A DNA stretch of 64,000 nt from Helicobacter felis ATCC 49179 (GCF_000200595.1 NC_014810.2:1312311-1376310), one strand, 5' to 3'. Positions 29,060 to 44,277 are shown, counted from the stretch's first letter. The notes: generated by a model from the sequence alone, not told the origin. A program made the numbers and translations.

Positions 29060-29773
29060 ATGGACAAAAAACATGCGATGGAGATTTTAAACTCCAAACA
29101 ACTCGTTAATTTGGTTAAGTTGCTTGAAAAAGAAGGTGTTCACAACGCTACAGAGGTGCAGGTGCAGGATTTGAATCTCACAGAGATGAAAATTGCTTAC
29201 AGCAAAGAGGGCAAACAAGAAGTTCTTACTCTTAAATTCCCTAAAAAACTAGAAAACTTTGAAGGAATTAGGGATGCGCTCATCTCTATGCTAGGTATTG
29301 ATGCCCAAGCTTCCCAAGAGGCCCCCCATGCACAAGGTTTCCAAAATGCCGATCCTAACGCGCACTTTGGACCTCAAGCAGGCGGTTTCCAAGGTCAAAT
29401 GCCCTTTAACCAACACGGGCCTGCGCACGGATTTGGCCATGCCGGTTTTGGGATGCCCTTTCATGGTTTCCCCCCTGTTTGTGGCATGTTTGTATGGGGC
29501 TTTGTGCCTTTCTATGGATTCCCTATGGGTGGTTTCCAACACCACCATGCACATATGGGCGGATTTTCTCCCATGGGCAACCATGCACATATGAATCACT
29601 TCCACCATATGGGACACCCCCAACACATGGGCAACTTTCAACAACCAGGCCAAACACCCCATGGGAGAGGCGATCATGCACAAATGGGAGGTCAGCAAAT
29701 GAGAGGCGCGCCCCACGCACAAGCCCCAGCAAGCAATCCTAGAGGAGATGCCCCTCAAGGTCGCCACTCTTAA
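29060..29773 (+). CDS. His/Met-rich putative metal-storage protein
   Basis: Two parts. Residues 1-85 form an ordinary globular domain (MDKKHAMEILNSKQLVNLVK, then a beta-rich EVQVQDLNLTEMKIAYSKEG segment). Residues 90-237 are a low-complexity tail rich in His, Met, Gly, Gln, Pro and Phe, with 21 His in clusters such as QHHHAHMGGF and MNHFHHMGHPQHM. Helicobacters store nickel on His-rich proteins (Hpn, Hpn-2), but those are short and different in sequence. A nickel, cobalt or copper storage role is inferred. A clean AAAAGGAG precedes the ATG. Confidence 0.8.
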   Translation: MDKKHAMEILNSKQLVNLVKLLEKEGVHNATEVQVQDLNLTEMKIAYSKEGKQEVLTLKFPKKLENFEGIRDALISMLGIDAQASQEAPHAQGFQNADPNAHFGPQAGGFQGQMPFNQHGPAHGFGHAGFGMPFHGFPPVCGMFVWGFVPFYGFPMGGFQHHHAHMGGFSPMGNHAHMNHFHHMGHPQHMGNFQQPGQTPHGRGDHAQMGGQQMRGAPHAQAPASNPRGDAPQGRHS

Positions 29774-29800
29774 TTTCTCACAAGCTCCTAAGGGGGCAAC

Positions 29801-33323
<3,523 letters not shown>

Positions 33324-33325
33324 CT

Positions 33326-33331
33326 ATTATA
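33326..33331 (-). promoter_or_regulatory. -10 element for gyrB
   Basis: TATAAT on the minus strand, in the 47-base gap after the dnaA stop, 36 bases upstream of gyrB. gyrB can thus be transcribed independently of dnaA. Confidence 0.5.
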
Positions 33332-33337
33332 ACATAG

Positions 33338-34639
33338 CTAGTTATGGGTTTGGAGCTTGTGTGCCATCTCTTCTAAGAGGAGTTTAATTTGTGTATCCTC
33401 TAGCATCGCCTTTTGAATCAGCCGTAGAGATTTGCTCACCGCACTATGATCTTTAAGCCCTAGAAACTGCGCGATCACGCTGGAGGAGTTGGGGGTGAGC
33501 TGGCGCGCTAGATAGATCACGCTTTTTTTAGCCAAACTGACCTGACGCGTGCGCGCGTTGCTCTGAATTTGGGAGGGTTTGAGGTTGAGGGTAGAGGCGA
33601 CCACGCGCAAAATGCGCTCTAAGCTGATCTCTTGGGCGCGCTCTTTACATGTTTCTTGCACCACACTTTGTGCCATCTGTAGGCTAATGGGTTGGTGGCT
33701 CAGAGTTGCCGTAGCGTTCAGCCTTAAAAGCGTGCCCTCAATTTGGCGGATATTCTCGTTTAAATGGCTGGCTAAATAGTGCAACACCTCTTGAGGGAGT
33801 TCTATCTGATCTTGGGCGCATTTTTGCTCAATGATGGCAAGTTTGGTCTCTAAAGTAGGGGGATGCACGCTAGCCAACATGCCCATCTCAAAGCGCGAGA
33901 GGAGTCGCTCGGCTAGTCCCTTAATATCTTTGGGAGGTTTGTCTGAGGTTATCACAATCTGCTTATTTTGGGCGTGCAAAGCGTTAAAGGTATGAAAAAA
34001 CTCCTCTTGCACCTTTTCCTTGCCCGCAAAAAACTGCACATCATCGATTAAGAGATAATCACAGGAGCGGTATTTTTCTTGGAATTTGTCCATGCTACGG
34101 CTATTTAGACCTGAGACATAGTCATTGAGAAATTGCTCGGCTGTAACATAGAGCACGCTTTTAAGTTGATCGCAGGCGTGATTGCCAATGGCATTGAGCA
34201 AATGGGTTTTACCCAAACCCACGCCCCCAAAGAAAAGCACAGGGTTATAGACCCCGCTTTGGCGTGCCACTTGGGTAGCGATTTTGACTGCCATTTGGTT
34301 ACACGCCCCCACTACCAAGGTATCAAAACGGAAAACGGGGTTAAGAGTGGGGTTATTCTTAGCCACCATAAGGGGTTTGGGGGGGGTGGTTTGCTGTTGG
34401 CTTTTAGGGCGCACCTGCACCTGCACCTTATAGCCCTTGTGCGCGCCGATGGTATCCTCTAAGAGCGTGCGGTATTTGGTGCTGATATAGTGGCATAGCA
34501 ACACATTGGGCGCGTAAAAGACAAAGAGATCGGCTTTAGAGGCGTGCGCGTCATAATGCAAGAGGCGCATATAGGTTTTAAACTCGTACTCACTCACGCC
34601 TAATTTGAGCGCGTCCCAAATCTGTTCGATCAAGCCCAC
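33338..34639 (-). CDS. dnaA: Chromosomal replication initiator DnaA
   Basis: AAA+ protein that opens the origin. Domain I covers about 1-85, with a Thr/Pro/Lys linker to 110; the AAA+ core shows GGVGLGKTHLLNAIGNH and YLLIDDVQFFAGKEKVQEEF; the C-terminal DNA-binding domain has KKSVIYLARQLTPNSSSVIA and LGLKDHSAVSKSLR, the DnaA signature. Length 433 is normal. It begins three bases after the cadA stop and ends 47 bases before gyrB, with no DnaA-box cluster in either gap. H. pylori has dnaA at another locus with flanking oriC. Confidence 0.96.
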   Translation of the reverse strand: MGLIEQIWDALKLGVSEYEFKTYMRLLHYDAHASKADLFVFYAPNVLLCHYISTKYRTLLEDTIGAHKGYKVQVQVRPKSQQQTTPPKPLMVAKNNPTLNPVFRFDTLVVGACNQMAVKIATQVARQSGVYNPVLFFGGVGLGKTHLLNAIGNHACDQLKSVLYVTAEQFLNDYVSGLNSRSMDKFQEKYRSCDYLLIDDVQFFAGKEKVQEEFFHTFNALHAQNKQIVITSDKPPKDIKGLAERLLSRFEMGMLASVHPPTLETKLAIIEQKCAQDQIELPQEVLHYLASHLNENIRQIEGTLLRLNATATLSHQPISLQMAQSVVQETCKERAQEISLERILRVVASTLNLKPSQIQSNARTRQVSLAKKSVIYLARQLTPNSSSVIAQFLGLKDHSAVSKSLRLIQKAMLEDTQIKLLLEEMAHKLQTHN

Positions 34640-34642
34640 TCT

Positions 34643-36688
34643 TTAAATACGCATGGTGCGCATAGAATTAGCCAGCGCGATCAAGGTTACGCCTACATCT
34701 CCAAGGACCGCTTCCCATAAAGAAGCATCGCCAGAAAGACCTAAGACAATAAACATCGCCTTGATTGCTAGCGCAAAGATAATATTTTCAATGATGATTC
34801 GCTTGGTCTTTTTGGCGATTTTAAAGACTTTGAGCACAGATTCTAAGGAGTTATTGGTGATCACAATGTCCGCGCTCTCCTTGCTAATTTGGCTCGCACT
34901 CCCCATGCTCATGCTCACATCCGCACGCGCGAGCGTGGGCGCATCGTTGATTCCATCGCCCACAAACATGCTTTTATGGGCGTGCTGGGCTTGGAAGTCT
35001 TTAAAGGCGTTGAGTTTGTCCTCAGGCAAGAGGTTTGCATAATAGGGACAATCCAATTCCTTAGCCACGCGCTTAGTGCTGTATTCGTGATCCCCGCTCA
35101 AAATACACATGTGCTCAATGCCCGCGTGCTTGAGTCCATCTAAACACTCTTTAGCATTGTCTTTAAGCGTGTCTGCTACCACGATATAGCCTATATGTTT
35201 CCCATCCACAGCCACATGCACGATCGTGCCCTCTAAACTGCAGGTGTCATGGGGAATGTTGTATTTGTGCAACATCTTATCATTACCCGCAATGATAAGG
35301 TGGGAGTGGCAACTAGCCTGCACGCCTAGCCCGCCGATCTCTTGGTAGTCCTTGACCTCGTGCTGGCATTGGCGTTTGTAGGCTTTTTGAATGGAGATCG
35401 CGATGGGGTGGGTGGAGAGAATTTGCGCACAGGTGGCGTGTTGGAGTACATCTTCTTTACTAAAGGGCGCGATGGGCACGACATCTATGACATTAAACTC
35501 TCCCTTACTCAAAGTGCCCGTTTTATCAAAGGCAATATTTTTCACCTGACTAAGTGCTTCCAGAGTTTGCACACTTTTAATCAAAATGCCCGCACGGCTA
35601 GCCGCCCCCACGCCCCCAAAATATCCCAAAGGCACAGAGATTACCAAAGCACAAGGGCAACTCACCATCAAGGCAAAGAGCCCGCGATAAATCCAAGTGT
35701 CAAAGTCCCCATGTCCTAGCAAGGGGGGGACAAGGGCGATTAAAAGAGCGATTGCAAACACCGCAGGGGTGTAGTAGCGCGCAAAAGTGGTGATAAATTT
35801 CTCGGTTTGGGATTTCTGACTCACCGCATTAGAGACTAAATCCACAATCTTAGCCACCGAAGAATCTGCATAGAGCTTACTGACTTGGATTTCTAGCACC
35901 CCTTTAAGATTGATGCTTCCCCCTAACACCGCGCTGTGTTCCTTGACATTCACGGGTAGAGATTCGCCTGTAAGGGCCTTTTGATCTAGCAAACTCTCCC
36001 CACGGAGCACCACACCATCGGTGGGGATTTTCTCCCCCACCTTGACGATAACTACATCTCCGATTGCTAATGCGCTAGGTTCGACCTCTTGTAATTCCTG
36101 CCCTACTTTGCGCACCGCGTGGTTGGGCGCGACATCTAAGAGCGCGTGCAGGGATTGTTTGGAGCGCGCGATGGCAAGTTGTTGTAAAAACTCCCCAGCG
36201 GAGTAAAAGACCATAATAGAGACGGCTTCCTCATGCGCACCCACCCCAAAGGCGGCAATAGTGGCACTGAGCATGAGCGTGTTTTCATCAAAAAATTGTT
36301 TATTTCTAATGGCGCGCAGTGCGCCCAAAAAAACATCTTTGCCCGCTACTAGATACACCCCAGCCAAGAGCGCGTAACTCAAATGAAGCGCCCAATTTTG
36401 GGCACTAAAGTGGATGGTGGCTACCGCAATCAAATAGAGCACAACACTAAGAAGTAAAGGTATCGCGCTGGGTTTAGCCTCGCTTTGGACTTGCTCTGAG
36501 AGCTCCATATCGGGTTCTAATTGTTTGATGAGGGCTAGGGCTTTGGGCATGTCTTGGGTTTTAAGATAGAGCGTGTTGGTGTTAAACACCACGCGCGCCT
36601 CTTGGACATAGCTTTGTTTATTGAGTGCGCTTTCTAGTTTGTTGGCGCAATCGGGGCAATCTAACCCGGTGAAATGGTATTTTTGCAT
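34643..36688 (-). CDS. cadA: Cd/Zn/Co-exporting P1B-type ATPase
   Basis: Heavy-metal efflux pump of the inner membrane, matching H. pylori HP0791 (CadA), which exports Cd, Zn and Co. The N-terminal HMA-like domain contains [12 protein letters not shown]; eight membrane helices follow, with the CPC motif (SCPCALVIS near 342), the phosphorylation site DKTGT near 388, TGESLP and [11 protein letters not shown]. The ATP-binding HP motif reads STHPIA. It sits between comM and dnaA; neither neighbour hints at metal control. Confidence 0.95.
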   Translation of the reverse strand: MQKYHFTGLDCPDCANKLESALNKQSYVQEARVVFNTNTLYLKTQDMPKALALIKQLEPDMELSEQVQSEAKPSAIPLLLSVVLYLIAVATIHFSAQNWALHLSYALLAGVYLVAGKDVFLGALRAIRNKQFFDENTLMLSATIAAFGVGAHEEAVSIMVFYSAGEFLQQLAIARSKQSLHALLDVAPNHAVRKVGQELQEVEPSALAIGDVVIVKVGEKIPTDGVVLRGESLLDQKALTGESLPVNVKEHSAVLGGSINLKGVLEIQVSKLYADSSVAKIVDLVSNAVSQKSQTEKFITTFARYYTPAVFAIALLIALVPPLLGHGDFDTWIYRGLFALMVSCPCALVISVPLGYFGGVGAASRAGILIKSVQTLEALSQVKNIAFDKTGTLSKGEFNVIDVVPIAPFSKEDVLQHATCAQILSTHPIAISIQKAYKRQCQHEVKDYQEIGGLGVQASCHSHLIIAGNDKMLHKYNIPHDTCSLEGTIVHVAVDGKHIGYIVVADTLKDNAKECLDGLKHAGIEHMCILSGDHEYSTKRVAKELDCPYYANLLPEDKLNAFKDFQAQHAHKSMFVGDGINDAPTLARADVSMSMGSASQISKESADIVITNNSLESVLKVFKIAKKTKRIIIENIIFALAIKAMFIVLGLSGDASLWEAVLGDVGVTLIALANSMRTMRI

Positions 36689-36691
36689 GGA

Positions 36692-38215
36692 TCAAACCTT
36701 TCTAAATTGGAGTGCCTTGAGCATGTGGGCTTTCTGGATAGTAGCACAGCTTGCTAAATCGGCAATGGTGCGCGCCACTTTCTTCATCTTGTTGATGGCG
36801 CGCTCAGAGAATCCATAGCGCAAAATTGCTTGATCCAATATTTGCGCGGCTTGGGAGTCCAAAAGACAAAATTGTGCGATCTCTTGTTCGTTCAGCTTGC
36901 CATTCAAACGGGCTTGCCCCCTAGATTTTTGCATTTTAAAAGCCTCTAAAACTTGTTGGTGCATGGATGTGGAGCTGTGCGTGCTTTTGGCGTGTATTTC
37001 TGTAGGACTCATCTGCACAAAGAGATCGATGCGCTCTAAAAAAGGCGCACTGAGGCGGTTTTTATACGCGATGATGTCTTTTTCTAAACAACGGCAGACC
37101 TTAAAATTATCCATTAAATTGCCACAAGGACAGGGATTCATCGCCCCTACAAAGAGAAAAGAGGTGTCATAGCTGATCTTGCTAGCCACCCTAGAGATCA
37201 CCAGTTGGTTATTTTCCATCGGTTCGCGCAAGGCTTCCAAAATGTCCTTTTTAAAATGGGGGAGTTCATCAAAGAATAAAACCCCATTGTGGGCTAGGGC
37301 GATCTCTCCGGGTTTAGGATTGTTGGCTTGCATAGAGCCTAAAATACTGGATTTGGACGCGCTCTGGTGGGGGTTTCTAAAGCTTCTTAAGGGCGTGTAG
37401 TTGCCCTCTTGATGGCTTAAAATGCGCAATTTGGTAGAGGCGATCATCTCCTCTAGGGTGCTGGGGGGCAAAATATAGCGCATGCGCTTGGCAATCATGC
37501 TCTTTCCACAGCCCGGAGAGCCTTCAAAAAGGATATTATGCATTCCGCTTGCCGCAATTAAGGCGGCTTGTTTGGCGTGTTCTTGCCCGCGCACATCGGT
37601 AAAATCTAGCTCAAATTCTTGGGTGTAGTAATAGGGTGTATCGCCGATCTGCAAAGAATCAAAGGGCAATTTAGGGGCATGGGAGCGGGAGGGTTGGGTG
37701 TCTTGGGTGATGATCTCTAAGGCTTGGTTTAGATGTTCTACAAAATGCAGATGTAAATTAGGAATCAAGCTAAAGAGTTCATGCCCGGCTTTAGGGAGGA
37801 TCACATGGGCATTAGGGGCTTGCAGGGCAATGTCTAAGAGCATGGGAAAAATGCTATCGCTGTGCTTGATCTTACCATCTAAACCCAATTCCCCAAAGGC
37901 AAACCACACATGTTTTAAGGGGTTTTTCTGCAAGGCGATCAAGAGTGCCATGGGCAGATCAAAATGACTCCCGCTTTTGGGCAAATCGGAGGGGGAGAGG
38001 TTGATAGTGATTTTCAAGGGCGGGAAAGCAAAGCCATTATTTTGCAAAGCCCCCTGCACGCGTTGTTTGGATTCTTGAATAGCATTATTGGGCAGTCCAG
38101 CGATCACAAAGGCGGGCAGGGCGCGTGTAAAACTCCCCTCCACCTCTACAATTTTGGCATGTGCCCCGTGCATGGTGGCACAATAAAGAGTATTGACATG
38201 CGCTTGGGCGCGCAT
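36692..38215 (-). CDS. comM: ComM-type branch-migration helicase (Mg-chelatase family)
   Basis: AAA+ protein that promotes branch migration during integration of transforming DNA. An N-terminal LonC-like domain (about 1-170) starts with TLYCATMHGAHAKIVEVE and includes NLSPSDLPKSGSHFDLPMAL. The Walker A is EGSPGCGKSMIAKRM near 232 and the C-terminal third carries the GAMNPCPCGN Cys motif and the R-finger region. Length 507 fits. Start ATG overlaps the def stop by one base. Homologue of HP0792. Confidence 0.93.
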   Translation of the reverse strand: MRAQAHVNTLYCATMHGAHAKIVEVEGSFTRALPAFVIAGLPNNAIQESKQRVQGALQNNGFAFPPLKITINLSPSDLPKSGSHFDLPMALLIALQKNPLKHVWFAFGELGLDGKIKHSDSIFPMLLDIALQAPNAHVILPKAGHELFSLIPNLHLHFVEHLNQALEIITQDTQPSRSHAPKLPFDSLQIGDTPYYYTQEFELDFTDVRGQEHAKQAALIAASGMHNILFEGSPGCGKSMIAKRMRYILPPSTLEEMIASTKLRILSHQEGNYTPLRSFRNPHQSASKSSILGSMQANNPKPGEIALAHNGVLFFDELPHFKKDILEALREPMENNQLVISRVASKISYDTSFLFVGAMNPCPCGNLMDNFKVCRCLEKDIIAYKNRLSAPFLERIDLFVQMSPTEIHAKSTHSSTSMHQQVLEAFKMQKSRGQARLNGKLNEQEIAQFCLLDSQAAQILDQAILRYGFSERAINKMKKVARTIADLASCATIQKAHMLKALQFRKV

Positions 38216-38736
38216 TAATCCTCACTCTTGAGGGCTTTTTTAAATTCCTTTTCAAATTTTTTACGCTTGAGCATGGAGAGCTTGTCTACAAATAAAATCC
38301 CATTGAGGTGATCCATTTCGTGCTGGATTGCCACGCTCAATAACTCGCTAGCCTGCAACATTTTAGATTCCCCATGGCGATCTTGATAGGCTAGAGTGAG
38401 ATTAGCATGCCGCTCAATCTCCTCGTAAAACTCGGGCACAGACAAACACCCCTCGCGCCAAAGAATGCTCCCCTCCGTGTGGGTGATCACAGGGTTGATG
38501 ATCTCTAGGCGATCTTCTGGGTGTTGGGTTTCGTCCTCTTCGCGGGGCAGGTTGATAATAAGAATGCGCTTAGGCACGCCTACCTGAATGGCAGCTAAAC
38601 CAATACCCTTACGCGCTAACATGGTTTCATGCATATCCTCTAAAAACGCATGCAGTTGCGCGTCAAACACACGCACCTCGCTAGAGCGCGTGCGCAACTT
38701 CTTATGAGGATATTGCAGAACTTCTAAGATTGCCAT
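38215..38736 (-). CDS. def: Peptide deformylase
   Basis: Removes the N-formyl group from nascent proteins. All three family motifs are present: [10 protein letters not shown] (motif 1), EGCLSVPEF (motif 2, metal Cys) and [11 protein letters not shown] (motif 3, the HEXXH His pair and Glu). Length 173 is typical. It lies between clpP and comM, with two or fewer bases on either side, as in H. pylori HP0793. Confidence 0.97.
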   Translation of the reverse strand: MAILEVLQYPHKKLRTRSSEVRVFDAQLHAFLEDMHETMLARKGIGLAAIQVGVPKRILIINLPREEDETQHPEDRLEIINPVITHTEGSILWREGCLSVPEFYEEIERHANLTLAYQDRHGESKMLQASELLSVAIQHEMDHLNGILFVDKLSMLKRKKFEKEFKKALKSED

Positions 38737-38737
38737 T

Positions 38738-39331
38738 CTAAGCCTGTTTGGAGCTTTTAACTAAGACCTCATCCACAAGCCCGTATTCTTTGGCTTCGAG
38801 CGCGCTCATGAAAAAGTCGCGATCGGTGTCTTGCTCGATTTTATCTAGGGGTTGCCCGGTGTTAGTTGCCATGATTTGATTGAGTAAATCTTTCAGGCGC
38901 AAGATTTCCTTAGTATAAATGGCTAGATTGCTCGCCTGCCCCTGCGTGCCTCCTAGGGGTTGGTGGATCATAATCCTTGAATGGGGTAGAGAAAAGCGTT
39001 TGCCCTTAGCCCCACAACTGAGCAAGAACGCGCCCATCGAGGCGGCTTGCCCAATGCAGATGGTGCAAATATCCGGATGGATGTAATTCATGGTGTCGTA
39101 AATGCTAAAACCGCTGGTTACAGACCCCCCGGGGGAATTGATATATAGATTAATGTCTTTTTCAGGGTCTTCAGCCTCTAAAAAAAGGAGTTGGGCGACA
39201 ATGCTAGAGGCGACTGCGTCGTTGATTTCTCCACTGAGTAAAACAATGCGGTCTTTGAGCAGACGCGAGTAAATGTCATAACTGCGCTCCCCCCGCCCAG
39301 TTTTTTCGATCACAAAGGGGATATGATTCAT
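38738..39331 (-). CDS. clpP: ATP-dependent Clp protease proteolytic subunit
   Basis: Barrel-forming serine protease of the Clp system. The catalytic Ser is in [14 protein letters not shown], the His in [16 protein letters not shown] and the Asp in the DTDRDFFMS helix. [12 protein letters not shown] shows the oxyanion/handle region. 197 residues is standard. It overlaps tig by four bases and precedes def; the pairing tig-clpP links co-translational folding and turnover. Homologue of HP0794. Confidence 0.97.
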   Translation of the reverse strand: MNHIPFVIEKTGRGERSYDIYSRLLKDRIVLLSGEINDAVASSIVAQLLFLEAEDPEKDINLYINSPGGSVTSGFSIYDTMNYIHPDICTICIGQAASMGAFLLSCGAKGKRFSLPHSRIMIHQPLGGTQGQASNLAIYTKEILRLKDLLNQIMATNTGQPLDKIEQDTDRDFFMSALEAKEYGLVDEVLVKSSKQA

Positions 39332-40635
39332 GCCTGCGCCTTGGCCAGTTGTCGATCGAGTAAGAATGTGAGCAGACGATCTTCAATGAGAGTCATTTTC
39401 ACAGCTGGAAGCATGAAATTTTTTTCATAATGCTCAATGAGTTTTTGGGGATTTTGGTTGGTCATCATCGCTTCATAATAGAGAGTTTGAAAAACTTCTT
39501 TATCATCCACTTGAATATCCTCCTGTCTAGCTAGGGCGTCAATGATGAAAGTAACTTTGACACTTTTGAGCACTCTTTCCCTTAAGCTTTCTCGTTTTTC
39601 CTGCACCTTAGAGGGGTCTTTTTGCAATTCTTCAATTTCCTCTTTAGACATGCTCTGTAAGGATTGGCGTAGGACTAAATCCATTTCTTGCTCAACCACC
39701 GTATGGGGTAGATCAAAATTTAGTGCTTTTTCTAAGTTTTCTACTAATTGATCCTTGAGCTCTTGGTTATAAAGTTTGATTTTGGCTTCCATAAAAAGCT
39801 GATCTTTAAGCCTCTCTTTGAGCATGTCCAAAGTGGGCTCTTTTTCTTGATTGAGCACGGTTTTGACAAATTCTTCATCAATGGCAGGGATTTCTCGGTT
39901 TTGGATTTTATGGATTTTCACACGAAATACCACTTCTTTATCTGCTAGAGCGGCACTAGCGTAATCTTTGGGAAAATGCACAGAAAAGCTCTTTTCCTCT
40001 CCTACTTGCATCCCTATAAGCTGATCTTCAAAATCTTTGAGCAAACGCCCCTCACCCACAATCAGGGCAAAATCCTTAGCGCTATTGCCATCAAAAGGTT
40101 TCCCTTCTAACAAGCCTTCAAAGTCCAGCACCACACCCTGTCCCTCACTAATCTTAGTGTGTTCAGGCGCGTCAGAAAAGGTAGATTTTTCCTTTGCTAA
40201 TTGTTTTAAGCGTTCCTCAACTTGTTCAGGCGTGATAGCTTCCACGGAAAAGCTAGGGATGCAAGTTTCAATGCCAGAGAGATCGATTTGGGGCCTAAGA
40301 CCGATGTTAAGTTCAATATCAAAGTGCTGATCTTGTTTTTCAAATTTGATAATTGCCGGATTGCCCATCATTTCATGGGGGGCAAGTTTGAGCTCTTCTA
40401 CCCCTGCCTTGAGCACAGAATCCAAAAGTTCCTTTTGAGATTCTTCTTGAATCTGCGCTTGGTAGCGTTGGTTGATAATATCAATAGGCACCTTGCCTCT
40501 TCTAAAACCATCGATTTTTGTTTTCTGGGCGATCCTTTTGGCAATTTTTTGCGCTCTTTGTTGAAAATCTTCAAGGGAGGACTTGGCGTATACACGCGCA
40601 TTGGCTCCATCTAGTTTTTTGGTTTCTAAAACCAT
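39328..40635 (-). CDS. tig: Trigger factor, ribosome-associated chaperone
   Basis: Chaperone at the ribosome exit tunnel. The N-terminal ribosome-binding signature is [12 protein letters not shown] near 45, followed by the PPIase domain (about 150-240, [18 protein letters not shown] and [11 protein letters not shown]) and the long helical C-terminal arms. Length 435 is normal. The ATG has GGAG six bases upstream. First gene of the minus-strand run that continues to queH. Homologue of HP0795. Confidence 0.95.
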   Translation of the reverse strand: MVLETKKLDGANARVYAKSSLEDFQQRAQKIAKRIAQKTKIDGFRRGKVPIDIINQRYQAQIQEESQKELLDSVLKAGVEELKLAPHEMMGNPAIIKFEKQDQHFDIELNIGLRPQIDLSGIETCIPSFSVEAITPEQVEERLKQLAKEKSTFSDAPEHTKISEGQGVVLDFEGLLEGKPFDGNSAKDFALIVGEGRLLKDFEDQLIGMQVGEEKSFSVHFPKDYASAALADKEVVFRVKIHKIQNREIPAIDEEFVKTVLNQEKEPTLDMLKERLKDQLFMEAKIKLYNQELKDQLVENLEKALNFDLPHTVVEQEMDLVLRQSLQSMSKEEIEELQKDPSKVQEKRESLRERVLKSVKVTFIIDALARQEDIQVDDKEVFQTLYYEAMMTNQNPQKLIEHYEKNFMLPAVKMTLIEDRLLTFLLDRQLAKAQA

Positions 40636-40656
40636 TCATAACTCCTTGGGTTTGAG

Positions 40657-40662
40657 TATAAT
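40657..40662 (+). promoter_or_regulatory. -10 element in the tig/fliI divergent gap
   Basis: TATAAT on the plus strand, 57 bases before the fliI ATG. Its reverse strand overlaps TATACT, 20 bases before tig, so the two divergent promoters may be back to back. Confidence 0.45.
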
Positions 40663-40718
40663 AAGGGGTCATTCTAGCTAAATCTGTGTTAAGCGATAAT
40701 TAAACCCTGGGAGTGTCA

Positions 40719-42029
40719 ATGTCCTTAGAATCCCTCAAAGCCCGCCTGCAACTTGTGCGCGATCTCTCGCCCCGCTATGGCATGGTTTGCAAAATTTTAC
40801 CCAATATGGTTTTTGTGCAGGGGTTTTTACCCTCTGTAGGGGATGTGGTCAAGGTGGAGCGGGGCGATGGCAAGGAATGTTTAGGCATGGTGGTGGTGGT
40901 GGAGCAAACACAATTTGGCTTTGCGCCCTTTTCCTTTGTGGAGGGGTGCAAGGTGGGGGATCGCGTACTCTTTGTCAAAGAGGGTTTGAGTTTCCCTGTG
41001 GGGGAGGGTTTGCTAGGGCGCGTACTCGATCCGCTAGGCAATCCCCTAGATGAATTAGGCTTTGTGCGCGCCAGTGCTTTTGCGCCCGTGATGGTAGAAC
41101 CTATGAAACCCCTAGATCGGGGCGTGATCGATGAACCCTTTGGGGTAGGGGTTAAGAGCATTGATGCTTTGCTGACTTGTGGTAAGGGGCAGAAACTAGG
41201 CATTTTTGCAGGGAGTGGGGTGGGCAAATCTACTCTGATGGGCATGGTGGTGCGCGGGTGCAGTGCGCCCATCAAGGTGATCGCCCTCATTGGGGAGCGG
41301 GGGCGTGAGATTCCGGAGTTTATCCATAAAAATCTGCAAGGTAATTTGGATAATACCGTGCTTGTGGTCGCTACTAGCGATGATTCCCCTTTAATGCGCA
41401 AATACGGCGCGTTCTGCGCGATGAGTGTGGCGGAGTATTTTAAAAATCAAGGGCATGATGTCTTATTTATGATGGACTCTATTACGCGCTTTGCAATGGC
41501 ACAACGCGAGATCGGACTGGCGATGGGCGAGCCTCCTACTAGCAAGGGTTATCCCCCCTCTGCGCTCACCTTACTACCCCAGCTGATGGAACGCGCGGGC
41601 AAGGAGAAAAATAAAGGGAGCATTACGGCGTTTTTCACCGTTCTCGTTGAAGGCGATGATCTCTCTGATCCCATTGCCGATCAGGCGCGCAGTATTTTAG
41701 ATGGGCATATTGTTTTGAGCCGTGAGCTCACCGATCATGGCATTTACCCCCCCATCAATATTTTAAACTCCGCCTCTAGGGTGAGCAAAGAGGTGAGTGC
41801 GACAGAACACATGTTAGCTGCGCGCAAATTCCGCAAACTTCACGCCTTGCTCAAAGAAAACGAGGTTTTGATTCGCATAGGCTCTTACCAACCCGGGTTT
41901 GATGCAGACCTAGATGAAGCAATCGCCAAAAAGGCGGGCATGGAAGCTTTTATGTTACAAGAAGAAGAGGAGATTGTACCCAGTAATACCAGTATCCAGC
42001 AGTTGATCGCGCTTATGCAAGAATCTTAA
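40719..42029 (+). CDS. fliI: Flagellar export ATPase FliI
   Basis: ATPase of the flagellar type III export apparatus. Walker A is AGSGVGKSTLMGM near 167, Walker B DVLFMMDSITRFAMAQREI, and the export-ATPase signature GEPPTSKGYPPSALTLLPQL follows. Length 436 compares with 434 in H. pylori HP1420. ATG 40719 has GGGAG six bases upstream; an in-frame GTG at 40713 is less likely. It is not adjacent to fliH, as is usual in Helicobacter. Its C-terminal SIQQLIALMQES is typical. Confidence 0.95.
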   Translation: MSLESLKARLQLVRDLSPRYGMVCKILPNMVFVQGFLPSVGDVVKVERGDGKECLGMVVVVEQTQFGFAPFSFVEGCKVGDRVLFVKEGLSFPVGEGLLGRVLDPLGNPLDELGFVRASAFAPVMVEPMKPLDRGVIDEPFGVGVKSIDALLTCGKGQKLGIFAGSGVGKSTLMGMVVRGCSAPIKVIALIGERGREIPEFIHKNLQGNLDNTVLVVATSDDSPLMRKYGAFCAMSVAEYFKNQGHDVLFMMDSITRFAMAQREIGLAMGEPPTSKGYPPSALTLLPQLMERAGKEKNKGSITAFFTVLVEGDDLSDPIADQARSILDGHIVLSRELTDHGIYPPINILNSASRVSKEVSATEHMLAARKFRKLHALLKENEVLIRIGSYQPGFDADLDEAIAKKAGMEAFMLQEEEEIVPSNTSIQQLIALMQES

Positions 42030-42077
42030 GATTGCGCAAAGGATAGCGTGGTATATCCATTTTTACTATGAAAATGA

Positions 42078-43283
<1,206 letters not shown>

Positions 43284-43297
43284 AGAAAGGAGATAGC

Positions 43298-44277
43298 ATG
43301 GCAAAGCATAATTTATTAGGCGGGGCTCTTTGGGATGCGTATTCTAAAGAGGTGAGCAGACGCATGGACAACCCCACCCATTTAGGAGTCATTACGGAGG
43401 AAGAGGCGCAGGCTAGGGGGGCTAAGCTCATTGTGGCAGATTATGGCGCGGAGGCGTGTGGGGATGCGGTGCGCCTTTATTGGTTGGTTGATCCCAAGAC
43501 AGATACAATCATTGATGCGAAGTTTAAGAGTTTTGGGTGTGGGACCGCGATCGCTAGCTCGGACATGATGGTTGAACTCTGTTTGGGTAAGCGGGTGCAA
43601 GATGCGGTTAAAATCACAAACTTAGATGTAGAACACAGCCTAAGAGATCACCCCGATGTGCCCGCTGTGCCCGGGCAAAAAATGCACTGCTCGGTGATGG
43701 CTTATGATGTGATCAAGCAAGCCGCTGCGCAGTATTTGGGCAAAAACCCCGAGGATTTTGAGAGCGAGATCATCGTGTGCGAGTGCGCGCGGGTGAGTTT
43801 GGGCACAATTAAGGAGGTGATTAAACTCAACGATCTTAAAAGTGTGGAAGAAATCACCCAATACACCAAAGCGGGGGGCTTTTGTAAAAGCTGTGTAAAA
43901 CCCGGTGGGCATGAAGCTAGAGAATATTACCTAGTAGATATTCTCAGAGATGTGCGCGCCGAGATGGAAGAACAACAGCTCAAAGAAAAGGCGCAAAAAT
44001 CTTTGAGTGGGAATCTAGCCTTTGTAGATATGACGATGGTGCAAAAAGTCAAGGCGATCGATCAAACTATCGATGTGCATATCCGCCCTATGCTCATGAT
44101 GGATGGAGGGAATTTAGAAATCCTAGACATTAAAGAGGGGGGGGGTTTGTAGATGTGTATATCCGTTACATGGGCGCATGCGATGGGTGCGCGAGCGCGA
44201 GTACGGGAACTTTATACGCTATCGAAGGAGTGTTACAAGAACATTTAGATGAGCATATCCGCGTTTTGCCAATTTAG
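43298..44277 (+). CDS. nifU: NifU iron-sulfur scaffold, frame broken at a G9 tract
   Basis: Scaffold that receives sulfur from NifS. The N-terminal IscU-like domain (about 1-130, KSFGCGTAIASSDMMVELC) and the central [2Fe-2S] domain (about 155-215, IIVCECARVSLGTI, GGFCKSCVKPGG) are intact. The C-terminal Nfu domain (from KVKAIDQTIDVHIRPMLMM) is cut: after DIKEGGGL a stop follows at 44152. The rest (VDVYIRYMGACDGCASASTG to the end at 44277, with the CxxC of the Nfu domain) continues in the next frame. The break is a run of nine G (44137-44145); ten or seven G would restore one frame. Phase variation, slippage, or sequencing error are possible. Confidence 0.85.
44137..44145 (+). repeat. Poly-G tract (G9) inside nifU
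   Basis: Nine consecutive G after TAAAGA, exactly at the frame break in the C-terminal Nfu domain. Runs of this kind are the classic slipped-strand switch in Helicobacter, but usually in surface genes, not in Fe-S assembly. Confidence 0.9.

Noticed and set aside
29291-29767. Minus-strand frame over the His-rich gene
   Set aside because: Low-complexity sequence keeps both strands open; the plus-strand frame has an SD and a structured N-terminal domain.
40775-41401. 208-codon minus-strand frame inside fliI
   Set aside because: fliI carries all catalytic motifs on the plus strand; the antisense frame has no family features.
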